DNA of 64,000 nucleotides from Neonectria sp. B-13 (lineage: Eukaryota > Ascomycota > Sordariomycetes > Hypocreales > Nectriaceae): positions 744,001 to 808,000 of the forward strand of contig NOKP01000009.1 of assembly GCA_002682825.1 (NCBI GenBank), in the 5' to 3' direction. Shown here in pieces: positions 47,101-60,828 of the stretch (position 1 is the stretch's first letter; every line of letters begins with the position of its first letter). The notes under the pieces were generated by a model. The model did not search any database and was not told the DNA's origin. It was given only the letters and a program-made list of their open reading frames with translations. Made by a program: the position numbers and the translations under genes.

Positions 47101-49126
47101 GCCATTAGTAGGATTCTATATCCTCTAGGACTGATTCAAAAGGGGTTAGTTTCTTTCCTTTCTAGACTATAGCAATAGTCTTGCCTTTAATCATTATTCT
47201 TAGTTTTCCTTCAGGGACTAGGATCTAAGGATTATACATTCCTTTCTTAAATCCCTTGTCATTCTAGGTAAGTTCTAGAACTCTATATTATATTTTTTTA
47301 ACATACTTACTATTATCTTCGGTTTTATACCGTTTAGTACTAGGCAAAGGCTATATTATATTAAAGTAATCAGTTTTTATTATCTTATATAATCCTTTGA
47401 TTATACTAATGGTTTTACTAATGTTTTAATAGTTAATGAATTAGATATACTTACCTTTAGGCATAAGCTTGTACTTTTATCCTAATTTAGGCTTTTAATA
47501 CTTACTTTCAAAGTATCCTATTCCTCTATAGTTCCAACATTTAACTTAAGAGTAATCTCATTGTATAGCTCCTAGTTCCATAGGGCTAGGCTAAGTTCCC
47601 TAAGAGGTATTCCTATTCTTTCTTTTGCTAATATTAGAGTAGTTTTTCTTATTCTTCTAACCCTTAAAGGAACCCTTCTTTCTTTCAATACATCTTTTGA
47701 ACAGTCAATTGTTAATAAGTACACAGATCTTTATATAAGCATTAAAGTTAGTCAATAGGTCTAAGATTTTATAGATCTTATCCTTAACTTTATCCTTAAG
47801 TCCTTAGTAAAACTTATCAATTTGATTTTTATTAGTCCAATTGAGCTTAGCAGTAAGGTACCTAAATTCAGAGAAGTACTCCAAAGCAGCCTTAGTCTAC
47901 TTTAGCTTTCAGATTGCAAGAAGGGCATTATATTTTTCATCCTATTCCCTATAAGCATTAATAAGTCATTCTTTATATAGTATAAAGCTACTAAAGAGTT
48001 CCTTTGTCTCAATCTTTTGATTCTTAGGAGAATTTGTATTCTTAATGAAGTCCCTTAGGTATAGTTCTATTCTACATAAGGCTTTTCCTTCTAGAAGGCT
48101 CATTCTATATTACACCTTAAGTTGCTCATTCCTGAATGCACTTAGGTAGTATATATAGAACGACTTAACTTAAGTAAGATATTTACAAAGGTCCTTTGGG
48201 GTACTATTGAACTTTAGTGGCTAAGTAGGCTTGATTGTCTTACCTATATCCCTAGGTCATAGGATGTTAGGGGTAACTAAGAAGCCACTAAACTGTTCGA
48301 TTTATCTATATTAGATTTCTTGTGTAGCTACTTATTCCTAGGCTAGGCGATTGATTGCTTTCTGTATGTTAGAGATGTTTGGATCTAGGGTTCTATTAGT
48401 AGCCAAGAGTTTCTCAATACTAGTGTATAAGGCGTTAAAGTGGGTTTGATTGTCTACTTTGAGGACCTTTATTACTTCCATTATGCCATTGAGTTGATTA
48501 CTTAAGATAATGTTTTACTTACGAAGTTAAGCGATTTTTTTATTATTATCCTCCTCCTTAGAGTCCATAGGGTCCATATTATTATCTCTATTATTATCTT
48601 TTGCAACTTGCTTTCCCTTAGGAGCAGTAGATAACAAGCTTATTGCAGAGGTCATAAGAGCTATAATGACTATTCAGGTATTACTTAGGTTAATATAGTA
48701 ATACACTGAACAAAAGCTATTAACATATAATAGTCAAGCTTAACCTAGGGGTCTAAGGTAGGTCTAAGGCATATGGTTTAATGATTAAGTAGATTAGGAC
48801 ATCATAGTGAGCAATGTAGGTTATAATAGTAATGTACAAAGGTAAGTTATTATATAACCAAGTAGGAGTATTAATAGCTAAGGAGCTTAAGGCTCTTATC
48901 TAATGTGCTAAATGAATGTGTATATATACATAGGACTAGTATAGTTGAATGGTATTGAGTTATATCAAATAGTACCTATTCAATGTGCATATACTTATGG
49001 TATTGAACTGTGTTGAATGGAGCTCGTTCAATGTGTAGGTGTTGTACACTGTAGTAGGAAGGAAAAAGTAGGTACTGAAATGATTCTGCCGGTTGTAACC
49101 GCCTGGTCCCAACCCGGGCTGTAACA
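44198..49126 (-). mobile_element. RIP-degraded Ty3/gypsy retrotransposon (right arm)
   Basis: Mirror copy of 39,076-43,951 with about 54 additional bases of RNase H-region coding sequence at its truncated end (44,198-44,251). The LTR start mirrors at 49,126, reverse transcriptase at ~44,440-45,060, protease near 45,749 and the zinc knuckle near 47,537. Same stop codons and same missing 3' half. Confidence 0.85.
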
Positions 49127-50549
49127 CTTTAGCCCTTTCTCTATATCTATTTTTATATTAATCTAATAGTAAAAATATACTTATTAATAAAAGATAACTT
49201 AATATAGTATAATTAGATTTAAGAAGGATTAATCTAATATATTAGTAAAATTAATCTAATAGTTAAATAAATAATAATAAACCTTTATAGATAAGAACTA
49301 TCTCTTAGAAAAGATTTAGTTTATAGCTTTTATTAGAAACTAATAGCTCTTATTTAGTATAGTTAACTATTAAGTATTATACTTAGTAGAATCTAATACT
49401 TAATAACTTAGTATATTAGATTCCTAAAGCTATTAAAGAACTTTAGTAGTAAGAATAATATATTTCTATATTAATATATTCAGTTTAATAGTATAGTTTA
49501 TAATATAAAATACTATAGGTAGATCCTTAGTTCTAAGAAAAGGAGAGAGAAATAGCTATAGCTAAGCTAGACTCCTCTTATTATTAGGCTTATTAATAAA
49601 TAAATTAAATCAAATTAAGAGTCCAATTTGATTTAATTTAAATAAAAGAATAGTTGATTTAATTTAATTTGATTTAATTTGGATCTATTTGGATCTATTT
49701 GATTATTTGAATAGCCCTACTTTTCTCCTATGAGGAGATGCATTAAGCTGCTTATTATGTATATTACCTGATAGTTAATAATCCACCCTGCAAATAAGGT
49801 GTAGCCTTAAGCACATTTAATTGTCACCAGTGCGCTACCCGAGAGCTGAGGCTGGAACGACAAAAATATCCCGAAGATGCAACATAACAGTTGCAGGCAT
49901 GTGAAAGCAAGAGTCTCTGCCATCTCCGTCGGATATATCGCAACACTTACAACAAGTTGACTTACATGTACGTACTGCTATTGCCACATGTAGCGGTGAG
50001 AAATGACCCGGATCGCACTGCACCTGCAATGGTCGAGAAACCACCAACAATTGTCACGATAACGGCGGTGAAGGCAACGTAATGCACGAGACAAGGATGG
50101 CGGGAATTCCAGGCTGGAGTTGATAACATGGAAAGAGGTAAAGTCGGAAGCGTGCATCTAAACAGACTCATGATTGCAGGTGTTGCACGCCACGAAGGTG
50201 GAAAATCGAAAGGACGAATCTGTGGCAATGAGTTTTCATCGTGTCGTGCATGCAATTATCAATGCGGGCGTGGGCAGGGCCGAAAACAGGGCAGCGAGTG
50301 GTTGTTTCGGCGGCGATTGTCACGGATCCAATTAATCAATCGCCGGACCGAGAGGGAAAAAAAAAAACCTCACGTCATCTATCGGATAGAGTCGAGCCAT
50401 CATGGATGTTTCGCGCCGTGGCTGTTGACGCTTAAAATACCCCGGAACGGCGCCCTTGCCCATGAAATGGTTCTCAGATCAAAGCGAGATTCAGATCCAC
50501 CAAGCGAGAGAGAGAATCAAGCGTCACTGATACTCACTCGTTGTTCATA
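49127..50549. other. AT-rich boundary and DUF1769 promoter flank (right arm)
   Basis: Mirror of 37,653-39,075. The A/T-only fold-back patch lies at ~49,590-49,710, then balanced-composition promoter sequence. No gene called. Confidence 0.5.
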
Positions 50550-51695
50550 ATGGCCGACAACTACGTCCTCCACATCACGGCCGGCCCTGGCTACAACGAC
50601 GACTCGCACGTCCAGGTGCCCATCAACAGCGCCGAACCGCTCCGCATCTCCAGCGACGGCGCCAACATCGAGCTCAACGTACATGTCCAGGACTACAAGG
50701 GCATCCCGCGCAACGCCCCGGCCACCTCTCCATATTTCGCATCAGAGCCCCATGCCTACAACCAGGATCAGTACAGCATCTCGTTCCACTTCACCCCCAA
50801 GAAGCCCGCCGCCGACGAGGGCCCCAGCATCTCGGGCACTAACTTACAGTTCAGCAATGACTTCGACCACCCCATCCGCGATCGCCTCCCCCCCGGCTTC
50901 AACACCGCCATAAGCATCGTCAAGTGGTAGATCGACCCCAGCCTGGACGGCAACGCCTACGCCGACAAGCCCTTCCTGTACGGGCCGGCCCTGAGCTCCT
51001 TCAACACCATCCACATTGGCCCCAGCAAGTACGACGAGGCCAAGGGCAGCCTCTGGTTCAACGAGGGCAGGGACAAGGCCGGCTTGAAGACACGTCAAGA
51101 GCTCGCCGTCCCCAAAGCCAACAAGGCACGCATGAAGTAGGCGCTCCGTGCCAAGAACAAGGAGAAGTAGGTATGGGAGTACGACCGCACCTATGGCCTC
51201 GACTTCTTCAACCCCTACCTCGACTTTGCGAACCTGGCCTTGAAGCTGCCCGGCTTCCAGCTGCCCATCATGAAGTACTGGGACGGCCAGGGCCTCAGGT
51301 GAGAGACGTCTCGTTGCTTTTTCCACCCCCAGTTTCCTTGCGAGCCTCCCACGGCACGCGTGTACATGACCACTCTTCTCACCATCGTTCCGTTTACTTG
51401 TCTCAGGTCCAAGCAGAGACGCTCACATCAGCTCAGATACGTCCTGCGAAACAAGGCGACGGACCAGACGTACCTGGTCATCCTCATCACCCTTTACCAC
51501 AAGGACTACGTCAACGAGGACGGCTCGCTCAAGCCAGGGGCCAAGGAGTCCATTGCCGAGCGGCGCGATATCCCGATTCCCGACGAGGAGATCGACATTG
51601 ACGAAGTCGAGGCGTTGAAGGAGGCTCGAGAGAGGTTTGGGCCCAAGTTTGGTGAGGAGGGATTCGAGAAGACCAGCCCCGATGACGTTGATTGA
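50550..51695 (+). pseudogene. DUF1769 gene with three TAG codons (right-arm copy)
   Basis: Identical in appearance to the left-arm copy. Exons 50550-51298 and 51407-51695; in-frame TAG at 50,928-50,930, 51,138-51,140 and 51,168-51,170. That both arms carry the same three stops means the changes predate the duplication, or the arms are one locus assembled twice. Confidence 0.8.
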
Positions 51696-52273
51696 TTAGA
51701 TTGGAGCATCGAAGCCGCCGAGTTAGTCAGGGAGTGGATCAACAATTAATGGAAGAATCCTTCTGTTCCATCGTCTGTGCATTTTGTCCCATGGTTTATA
51801 TGTGAAGCGTTCAGGTGAAGGCTAGACAAGGATCACGACAACCAACCAACAACTTCGTACGTTCCTGTGCCTGAGTCGCATATTTTTGGAGAAGCAATGC
51901 GGCCATTTGGATTCTAATAATAGCACACCTGATATTAGGATCCACTGAACTGCCCTGCTGCAACAGAAGGAACTCAAATATAAGTTGGTGTTGGATAGCG
52001 TACGGTACATTCGATCAAGCTGATAAGGATCAATACGATGTGGAGCCCTGTGATTATCATTGTCTTGATCTAGGATGCCTCCGGCCCCCTCTTTTCTCGA
52101 GAGGGGTTTTCTAGTCATCTGACCAAGGCTAGGATATCGGTGTATCAGAGGTTTATGCAAATTCGGGTCTTATGCCGCCACACAAGGGGTCAATCCAACA
52201 GTTGGTCGGAACCCGGCTCTCGCATTCCTATTTCTCTCCACCTCAACACTCATCCTCGCCATCAGCCATCACT

Positions 52274-53017
52274 ATGCGGATCAGCGAGGCCGCCAAACGC
52301 CTTTTCTGGACCCTGCAAGGCCCTCTAGAAAGCAGCATCTTCGTCCTCGAGGATGTTGACAACCCCCTTGGACCCCGAGAGCCCTACTGCCGCCAAGCCT
52401 CGGCGGAGACGAGCTGGCATCCCATCTCGCAAGAGCCGCTGACGCAGTCCCGAGAGACGTCCCTATCCGTCCGTGTTTCTCCACTGGATACCTGGAAGCT
52501 GGACTGGTTCGAGAGCCACGAGCACGCAGACCCCGACGATCCAAGTTGCGTGTATGAGCTCGTCAACGGGCACATGTCTCTGGTGCAGTGCTGCGGGGAA
52601 GATAAGCCAACGAACCTGGCGCCGTTTGCCGTTGAAGTCTCGGACAAGCCGTACCTCTCCATCCACGACTTTGTGACGGCCGTGCACCCGGTGCTCATGG
52701 GTCTTCGCCAGGACTTGCTGGCGGCGCTGGGCATCCCGGACGGCCGGCCGCTTCCGGAAGAGACAAGGCTGGTGGTCGACTGCTCCCTTGGGGACTGGCT
52801 CCGGATCAAGCAGGAGGATGAATGGACTCGGGAGATGAGATTTCGGCACAGGCACCAACAAGCTCATCCGCCGGCCGACCCGGAGCCGCCCGTTCCCTCG
52901 GGACCGCCGCGGCCGCCCAACTCCGAGCCGGTTCCGGTCATGTCGTTTGAGGAGGCGACGGCTCTTCATGCCTTGCTAGGGCTCGGGCCCATTGTGCCGA
53001 GGGGGCAGGGTTCATAG
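52274..53017 (+). CDS. Unknown cytosolic-type protein (right-arm copy)
   Basis: Mirror copy of the 247-residue protein at 35,185-35,928, starting MRISEAAKRLFW. Same open frame, same proline-rich C-terminal part. Upstream in-frame ATG at 52,172. Confidence 0.7.
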   Translation: MRISEAAKRLFWTLQGPLESSIFVLEDVDNPLGPREPYCRQASAETSWHPISQEPLTQSRETSLSVRVSPLDTWKLDWFESHEHADPDDPSCVYELVNGHMSLVQCCGEDKPTNLAPFAVEVSDKPYLSIHDFVTAVHPVLMGLRQDLLAALGIPDGRPLPEETRLVVDCSLGDWLRIKQEDEWTREMRFRHRHQQAHPPADPEPPVPSGPPRPPNSEPVPVMSFEEATALHALLGLGPIVPRGQGS

Positions 53018-53196
53018 ACTAAATCGTATCTGTCCAGGTCACGACTGAAGGATTAATTGCACTCGATGAATACAAAGCTTATTCTGCTTGTATAAACCAT
53101 AGTAGGTACTTTACATAGGTACTGGTAACTACTCTACAAAGCAACACCTGAGCTGCCAGACCAAATCACGATTCTAAAAGCTGTACCGCGGCTTTC

Positions 53197-54316
53197 CTAC
53201 ATCTTACTCAGGCCAGGTATGTCCGTTGAGCCACACTTTCCAAACTTGGATTGACTGTGACAATAGGTCAGTATTCATCATCCCATCCGCAGCTCGTCGA
53301 TCGACATGGAGACTCACCATCCTTTGCCGCAGTCTGCAGGAAGAGAGCCGCAGTAGCCGTGCTTGTTGCAGCAGTTCCCGTACACAACGTCACACGTGTA
53401 CCCCTTGCGGCCGCCACACGTCCCGTCGGTCGTGTTGCCCACCAGCCAGGGGAAGTTGGGCTGATCGTCCGTCGTCGGCTCCTCTGGGTTCGTGCACTTT
53501 CCCAGCTGACACTTTCCCTTGGCGCAGTAGTCGGCGCCGGTGCCGCACTCGCCGTCGTTGTTGCAGCACTCGCCCCATTTGCCGGCGCAGACGCGCATGC
53601 CGTGGTCCTTGCCGCATTTGCCGTCGGTCGTGTAGACGGTGTGGCCGGCGCAGAGACCCTCGTAGCAGACGCCGGGGGCGCAGTCCTCGCTGTGAGAAGT
53701 CGTTAGGAACGGGGGGGTGATTTGGGGTTGGGGGCGTGACATACTCTGAGTTGCCGCAGGTCCACGTCTCCGAGTTGCAGCACGCTTTGCCTGTCCCGAC
53801 ACAAGTAGCGTCGTCGTTCTTGGGGCCACACTTGCCGTCCGAAGCTCTCTTTGGTTCGACAACTATAGATTGTTAATATCTGAGTCGACTCGAGTTCTCA
53901 GACGACAAGATCAGATGCTTACATCCGGCTACGCAGTACTTTGTGTAAGGCGTGATGTTCTCACAGTCCGGATCCAGTGTTGGGTTCAGCTTGAAGAATG
54001 TCTCGACGTCAATCCCAAACTGGACGGCCAGCTTCTTGCAAGAGTAGTAGTTGACCGTCTTGTACGTCCTGCCCCAGTTGCGGCAGTTGAGATCTCCGGG
54101 CTCAAGCTTGTCCTTCTTAGGGACGGCAAAGGTGAAGGTGGGACGAGGGGGCTTGGTTGAGGAAGGATCCGCGGTGACAGCACGCTTGTTCATCGGCTCC
54201 CAGGTGTAGGGCTGGCACTCGTCGGCGGCGACGACGGTGGCTGGGAAGGAAACGATGCATAGGAGGACAAGGGCAAAGGTGAGGGTGAACGACAGATGGG
54301 CTTGAAGGGACGACAT
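53197..54316 (-). CDS. LysM/CBM18 secreted protein (right-arm copy)
   Basis: Mirror copy of 33,886-35,005, exons 54316-53923, 53862-53745, 53689-53318 and 53254-53197. Signal peptide, one LysM-like module and three CBM18 modules as in the left arm, 313 residues. Confidence 0.88.
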
Positions 54317-55500
54317 GATTGCAGTCGAGGATGCAACAAGGCAAGGTATCCGGTATGCAGAGTCAACACGCAACAAGACCAAGACGGGAGAGGAGGGCCT
54401 ATGTAGAAACACTGGCTCAATGGAAGCAAGCCGCCGACGACTAGAAGGGCTGCCAACGGGCAGTGTCTCAAGGGTATGTTTCACCTGAATAAGGTATTAT
54501 TAAAAAGTTGCCATCACATCAACTGTGCGGGCCGAGTCCATGGGCAGGCTCATTTCAGCGGCCGTGTTGGCAACTCACTTACTCCAAGAGGACTTGGCCG
54601 AGCCAGGGCAATCAACCTGGAACCAACAACCATTTAAGAAGCGGGCCAGGCCGAGGCTGTACATGGGCTTATATCTATGGTTAAAGTGGACATGTAGTCA
54701 TCGGATACCGTGCATTAATTTGACGCAGGGCCAACCAACCGGTATACGAGGTATTTCAGCTCGGAGGAATCCTTCAAAAGGATTTGTTAGTTGCTTTTCG
54801 ACCGTGCTGGAGGCCCGAAGGATTCTGCCCTTTGTGTTGTTACCCACCGAGATGCAGATCCGCCCCATGGATAAGGCAGCATTGGACCATCTGCCGATGT
54901 GTGACTAATGTGAACAAATGAGCCAAGCACTCGAGCCACCAACAACCAACAACCAACAGCCACCTGATCGAGCCAACTGCATGTGGCAAGGGGTAACAAT
55001 GAAACAGTCGACTGGTGAAATCTCAGTTCGCAGCCAACGCCGTCATTATCGTAAAGTAAACTCGGCTCACTTTCGGCTCATTAGTAACGGGAAAGGCAGG
55101 AAATACCGCTTCATCGCATCCTTCGAACTTGTCAACATGTAACCTGGCCCTCTTCCGTGTTGCCAGCTCCTATCAGGAGACGAGCCGCAGTTGTGGGCTC
55201 ACTGACACTCCTAATTTGAAGTCGGCTTAGAGTTGAGGGTGTTTTTCTTGTTGTCTCTCAACTTGCATAGGGGAAGGCACTTGGGAAGTGGCTCAAGTAT
55301 TCGCATAGCCTCTAGGAACGAAACTGGTTGAGATATATTAATGCAGTTGAGCCGGCCCTCCAATGCTTCATCCAGCTGGACCTCAGCAGCCTCTCACTAC
55401 TCCTTCATTCCTTATCCTGGCTATACCTTCTCTAGACTGTCCTTTGTGACTTGAACAACATTCTCTAAGCATTCACACTGGGCTTGGCCCGGCCCTCACA
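54317..55500. promoter_or_regulatory. Shared divergent promoter region (right arm)
   Basis: Mirror of 32,702-33,885. TATA-like GATATATTAAT near 55,332, about 165 bases before the ATG at 55,501, with a CT-rich stretch at 55,380-55,440. Confidence 0.6.
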
Positions 55501-58500
55501 ATGGCTCGCCTTCACTACATCTTACACCTTCTCACACTCTTTCAATTCTCTCTCTTCCACCCTTCTCCCGTACTGGCTCAGTTCTCCCAGCGGTACTTGC
55601 ACATGCGCTACGCCCTTCCCAACAATGGCATTCATGACGAGTACTCGTGGCAGCCCACCGTGTTTGACCCGCGTCAGTTGGTCCGCATGCTCAACCCGGA
55701 CATAGTCATCCTCGTCTACAACTGCTACTACATGCGGGACATCTGCAAGAACGCCGAGAACTGGTTCGCCGCCCCGCGAGGACTCGGACTCAGCACCCTG
55801 GTCGACAACAGCTTTGGATACGACCTCCACACGGGAGATCCCAGCCGCGCGGACAAGCGGCGCGGCAAGTCGTGTCCCGGGTCGTGGAAGAACCGCCACA
55901 ACTGTCCCGAGACGGACCAGCGCGATGTCATGCGCCACGACGGTGCCTGGCCATACACGGATCTTGACCCCACGGCCGGGCAGTTCGGCAACCAGACGTA
56001 CCTCATCAGACACGTGCGGGACTTGCAGGGCAACATCGTGAGGCGGTCCGACGTCCAGTACTCGTGCGACGAGTTCCCCCCGGCCAGCTGGGTCGAGGGC
56101 GGAATCGGCATCCCCTTGGCCAACCCCTGGACCAACTCTGGCTTCCCCGATGGAGCCGGTGAGACGCGGTGTGCCGCCATCCGATGCCCGAACGGAGGCG
56201 TCGTTGGCGTCAAGGCCGAGCAGAACTGGCAAGCCACCAGCCACTTGAATCTGCGGAGAGCGCTCACAACCCTGATTCAGAGCCAGAACGCCACCGACGG
56301 AAGGCATCTGGGCTACGACCTAAACAACGACATTGTCTTCTTCTCTCTCCGCATGGTCAACGTGGCCGATGGAGTGGCAGCCCGCGCGTTGACGTGGACG
56401 CCGGCCGCCGGGTATACCGTCAACACGCCGACGACCCAGTGGAAGCGTTCCGACGGCCGCTTCCAGTATAACGAAGACTACGTCAAGTGGATGAGCACCG
56501 TCAGTCTCGAGGAGCTCGCCAAGACGGGCAATTTCACCGAGCGCAACGTCGTGGCCGAGGAGGAGCACGAGATGTTCGCCAACATGCCCGCCATGGGCGT
56601 GTCCATGACTGGGCCCATGGGCGCCGAGATCGACCTGGAGCTGCAGGAGAGAGCCGGCCGATGGAGCGACGACGAGCTGGAACTTGAAGCCGAGTCTGGT
56701 AGCAAGAGAGACGGCGCCGATAGGACGACCACTCCGCTCTCTAAGCGTGCGTCGGCCTCGGAGCTCGCTCATGCCCGCGAGGTTGTCAAGGAAGCCGTCT
56801 CCAAGTCAGCCAAGCTCAACAAGGCTCGTCTGGAGCATCCTCTCCGGAACAAGTACGACTCCAAGCCCGCGACTATCAGCGACGGGTCAGAGTCCAAGCG
56901 CAGCAACACAGACGCGGACGAAAAGACTCCCCAGCTTTTGGAGATCACCGATGAGATGGTCGATGCCGCTGCCCTCGTGTCTGAGGCGGATGCTATCCAG
57001 ATGGCCAGCAACACGACTAAGCGAACTGCGCACCGATCCAAGTTCTGGATGCAGAAGCTCAAGCGCAGGGGAAGCGTCCCATGGGGGGACGACCCGAAGT
57101 ACAAGGTGCGTTTCAGTTTATCCTACCTATGTGGGATTGGAGTGAACATGGCTAACATGGGAGTGACAGGTGTTCCGCAATGTCCACGACTATGGAGCGG
57201 TTGGTGATGGCGTTACGGTAAGTTGGATCGAGCTTCAGACATTGGACGTGCAAGACTGACAACCCTCTAGGACGACACCAAGGCCATCAAACGTGCCATG
57301 AACGACGGACGACGATGTGGCGAGAAGTGCCACGGATCGACAACCAAGAACGCCATCGTCTACTTCCCCTCGGGCACATACCGAGTGTCCAGCACTATTC
57401 CCCTGCCCTTCGGCACGCAGGTTATCGGTGATGTAAGTGGTCTGCTCTTGTTTCTTTGTCCTAGTCTGGGATCCTAACTTGACACTCACCAGGCGAGCAA
57501 CTGGCCGACGATCATTGCGTCTAAGTGCTTCATTGGCCTCGGAGTCCTCTCTACGAACGAGTATACTGGCAACGGCTTCGGGCCCGACGGCCAAGACTCG
57601 GAGTGGTTCATCACCACCGGAAACTTCTACCGCCAGATCCGCAACTTCCGAATCGACATTACCGGGGTGCCGGCAAGCCAGAGGGTTGTCGGTATACACT
57701 ATCAGGTCGCCCAAGCAACCAGCCTGCAGGACGTCGAGCTTGTCGCTGCCAACGGCACCAGCCAGATTGGCATCTTTGCTGAGAATGGCAGTGGGGGCGT
57801 TATCTCGGACGTCGCCTTCAAAGGAGGAGCTTTCGGCCTCTACGGAGGCACTCAGCAGTTCACCGCCCAGCGTCTCACCTTCAGCGGCTGTACCACCGGC
57901 GTCCAGATCGTCTGGGACTGGGGATGGGTCTGGAAGTCGGTCACCATGACGGACGTTGATGTTGGCTTCCGGCTCCTGCGAGAGGGCGTGACCGAGGAGG
58001 GACACGTCGGCTCGACCCTGTTCCTCGACTCGGCCTTTAAGAACGTCAAGACGGCCATCCTGACCACTCCGCCAAAGAAGGATCCCGACGTGGGAAGCAC
58101 CGGCATCACCGTGGACAATGTCGAGTTCGACGGTGTCGACCGAGCTGTCGCCGACATCAGCGGAGCCACGCTGCTGGATGCTTCTGGTATGGTCGACCAC
58201 TGGACTATAGGACCCGTCTACTCGCCGAGCCGGGGCTTCTCTCTGGGAAGCAACGTTCCTAGGACATACGACAGACAGCCCGGCCTGGTCGACTCCAATG
58301 GTGCCTTCTTTGAAAGGGCCAAGCCGCAGTATCAGACGCGGAGTGCTGATGACTTTGTGCATGTCAAAGACTTTGGAGCCAAGGGAGACGGAAAGACGGA
58401 CGATACAAAGGCCTTCCAGCGAGGTCTGTGGGCGAGCCAGGGCAAGATCCTGTTTGTGGACGCGGGCTCGTACATCCTGACCGGGACTGTGACGATTCCC

Positions 58501-60828
58501 GTGGGGACTAAGATTGTGGGCGAAGCTTGGCCTCAGCTGGTTGCTTCTGGTTCCTACTTCCAGGATGAAAAGTGAGTCACTCCAGGGAGTTGCCATTGTC
58601 TGTCAGGGTTCTAACCGATGTCCCCTTTTCTCTCTAGAAACCCCAAGGTAATGATTCAAGTCGGCCAAGAAGGCAACGTGGGGGACGTCGAGATGCAGGA
58701 CCTGCTCTTCACCAGCCGCGGTGCCACGCCTGGTCTCATCCTGGTCGAGTGGAACATCAAGGCCGAGAGCCCTGGAGCGGCGGGACTTTGGGGTAAGAAG
58801 GCCATGATCTTTGTTGATATCTTGAGAGGAAACTGACCCAGTGTCTTTATAGACTGCCACGTCCGCCTCGGCGGTGCCGTAGGAACCGAGCTGACGCCCA
58901 AGGAATGCCCCGTCGGAACGTATGGAGCGAACTCGAAGTGCAAGGCGGCCAGTTTGATGTTTCACATCACGCCCAAGGCGTCGGGATACTTTGAGAACAT
59001 GTGGCTCTGGGCCGCCGACCATATGATTGAGTGCGTCCCATGGCTGCCACAGACACGACGATGTGCTAACGTTATTCTAGCGACGACGACCTGAAGGATG
59101 GCAACAACAGCATGGTTAGTAGACTATGCACTCAATTCGCTTACTTGACACTGACACATCCCAAATCAGGTCGAAACCTCCATCTACGCTGCTCGTGGCC
59201 TCCTGATCGAAAGCACAGAGCCAACATGGCTGTACGGCACCTCGTCGGAGCACGCCGTCTTCTACCAGTACAACTTCAACAAGGCTCGCAACGTCTTTGC
59301 CGGCATGATCCAGACCGAGACGCCCTACTACCAGCCAAAGCCCAAGGCCCCCGCGCCGTTCGAGAAGGCGGTTGGGGCCATCTCGGGCGACCCCTCGTAC
59401 AACTCTACTGACAGCAAGGATCTCAAGGGGCTGAAGGAGTCTTGGGCTCTCGTCGTACGCCAGTCGTCCAATGTCTTGATTGTCGGAGCCGGTCTTTACT
59501 CGTGGTTCTCGAGCAACAGCCAGGATTGTGGTGAGTCAAGAGCCTTTCCTCTCCTTGAAGTCTTTCACGTACTGACCCGTTTCTTCGCAGTCGACAAGCA
59601 AACGTGCCAAACCGCGCTTGTTCTCCTCGAGGACAACTACTCGAACGTGCAGATCCAGAACCTCGTCACCATCGGCGCCAAGTACATGGCAGTCCGGAAC
59701 GGCAAGGCCATCTCGGCGTCGGACAACCTCCACGTCCAAACTCACCCTCGCTGGTCCTACATTTCCATCCTCAACGTTGAAGATGCCGCCGACGACATCC
59801 TGTACATCGGCTCAAGCCTCTGGAACATGGAGAGGCCTTCCTTTGCATGCTCGCCTCCCTGCCTGGTCCAGCTGCCCCCCTGGATACGCAGGACAAGCAC
59901 GGTGAACTACCCCCGGATCACCGTCACCAGCGGCAACTGGAAGACAACCATCACCGAGGCACCCATCACCATCACCGAGTGGGCCTTTGAAGTCATGACG
60001 GTGACGCGAGAGGCGGGCAAGGTGGGCAAGCGAGATGTCATCAACGCGCTGCTGCCTCTGCTTGCCACGACGCCGTCCTGGCCACCAGCCACCTATACCA
60101 ACGCAGCGGGCGAAGTGGGAACGGCGGTGCCCGAAGGGGACTTCCCGACGCCCGTGACGCTGAGCGGTCCCACGCCTCCCTTGGACATCGACCTCGGCGA
60201 GGATACCACCTCTCCCCTGGAGAAGCGGTGTCACTATCTCGACTACACTTGCGACTGGGACCCCTGGCGCGAGATCATCACCGGGCCCATGCCCGATCGG
60301 CCGCCGTCGGATGGTGGCGAGGAGGTCGAAGAGGCCATCCGGATGTGTCCTACAGCGTCCAGCTCGAGCTCGACGACGACCACGTCGGCCACATCGACGA
60401 CGGTGGACGACGAGCCGACGACGGAGCCGGACCCGGAGCCGTCGCCGTTCGAGCACGGAGACAGCATGGAGAACGAGCTCAACTGCTACAACACGGGCCG
60501 CACCGAGGACCACGTGCGGGCCGACAACGCCATCGAGTCGTACTGCAACTCGCTCACCAACAAGATCCAGGACACGGGCATCGCGTCGGAGAACTTCATG
60601 CACGAGGGCAAGTACGAGTTCCCCGTCAAGAACATGCGGTCGCCCACCGAGTTCGTCATCTCGCTCGCCGTCGCCGAAGGCTGCGAGTGGCTGTCCAGCA
60701 TGGACGAGTGCCGGAAGTACCTGCTGGCGCCCATCGACGCGTGCGACTGCGGCGGCGTGAACGGCAAGCAGGGGGGCACCGTGTCGAACAACTGTCTGAC
60801 CTGGCGGATCGACCCGAACTCAAAGTAG
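55501..60828 (+). CDS. NucA/NucB-GH55 secreted fusion enzyme (right-arm copy)
   Basis: Plus-strand mirror of the left-arm gene. Exons: 55501-57105, 57170-57217, 57271-57432, 57493-58571, 58638-58792, 58853-59030, 59081-59114, 59170-59530 and 59591-60828; 4,860 coding bases, 1,619 residues. All donors are GT(G/A/T)-type and all acceptors AG, with phase kept at each join. Domain order as in the left-arm copy: signal peptide, CDEFPP nuclease module, two-part GH55 beta-helix, Ser/Thr linker, cysteine-rich tail. Confidence 0.85.
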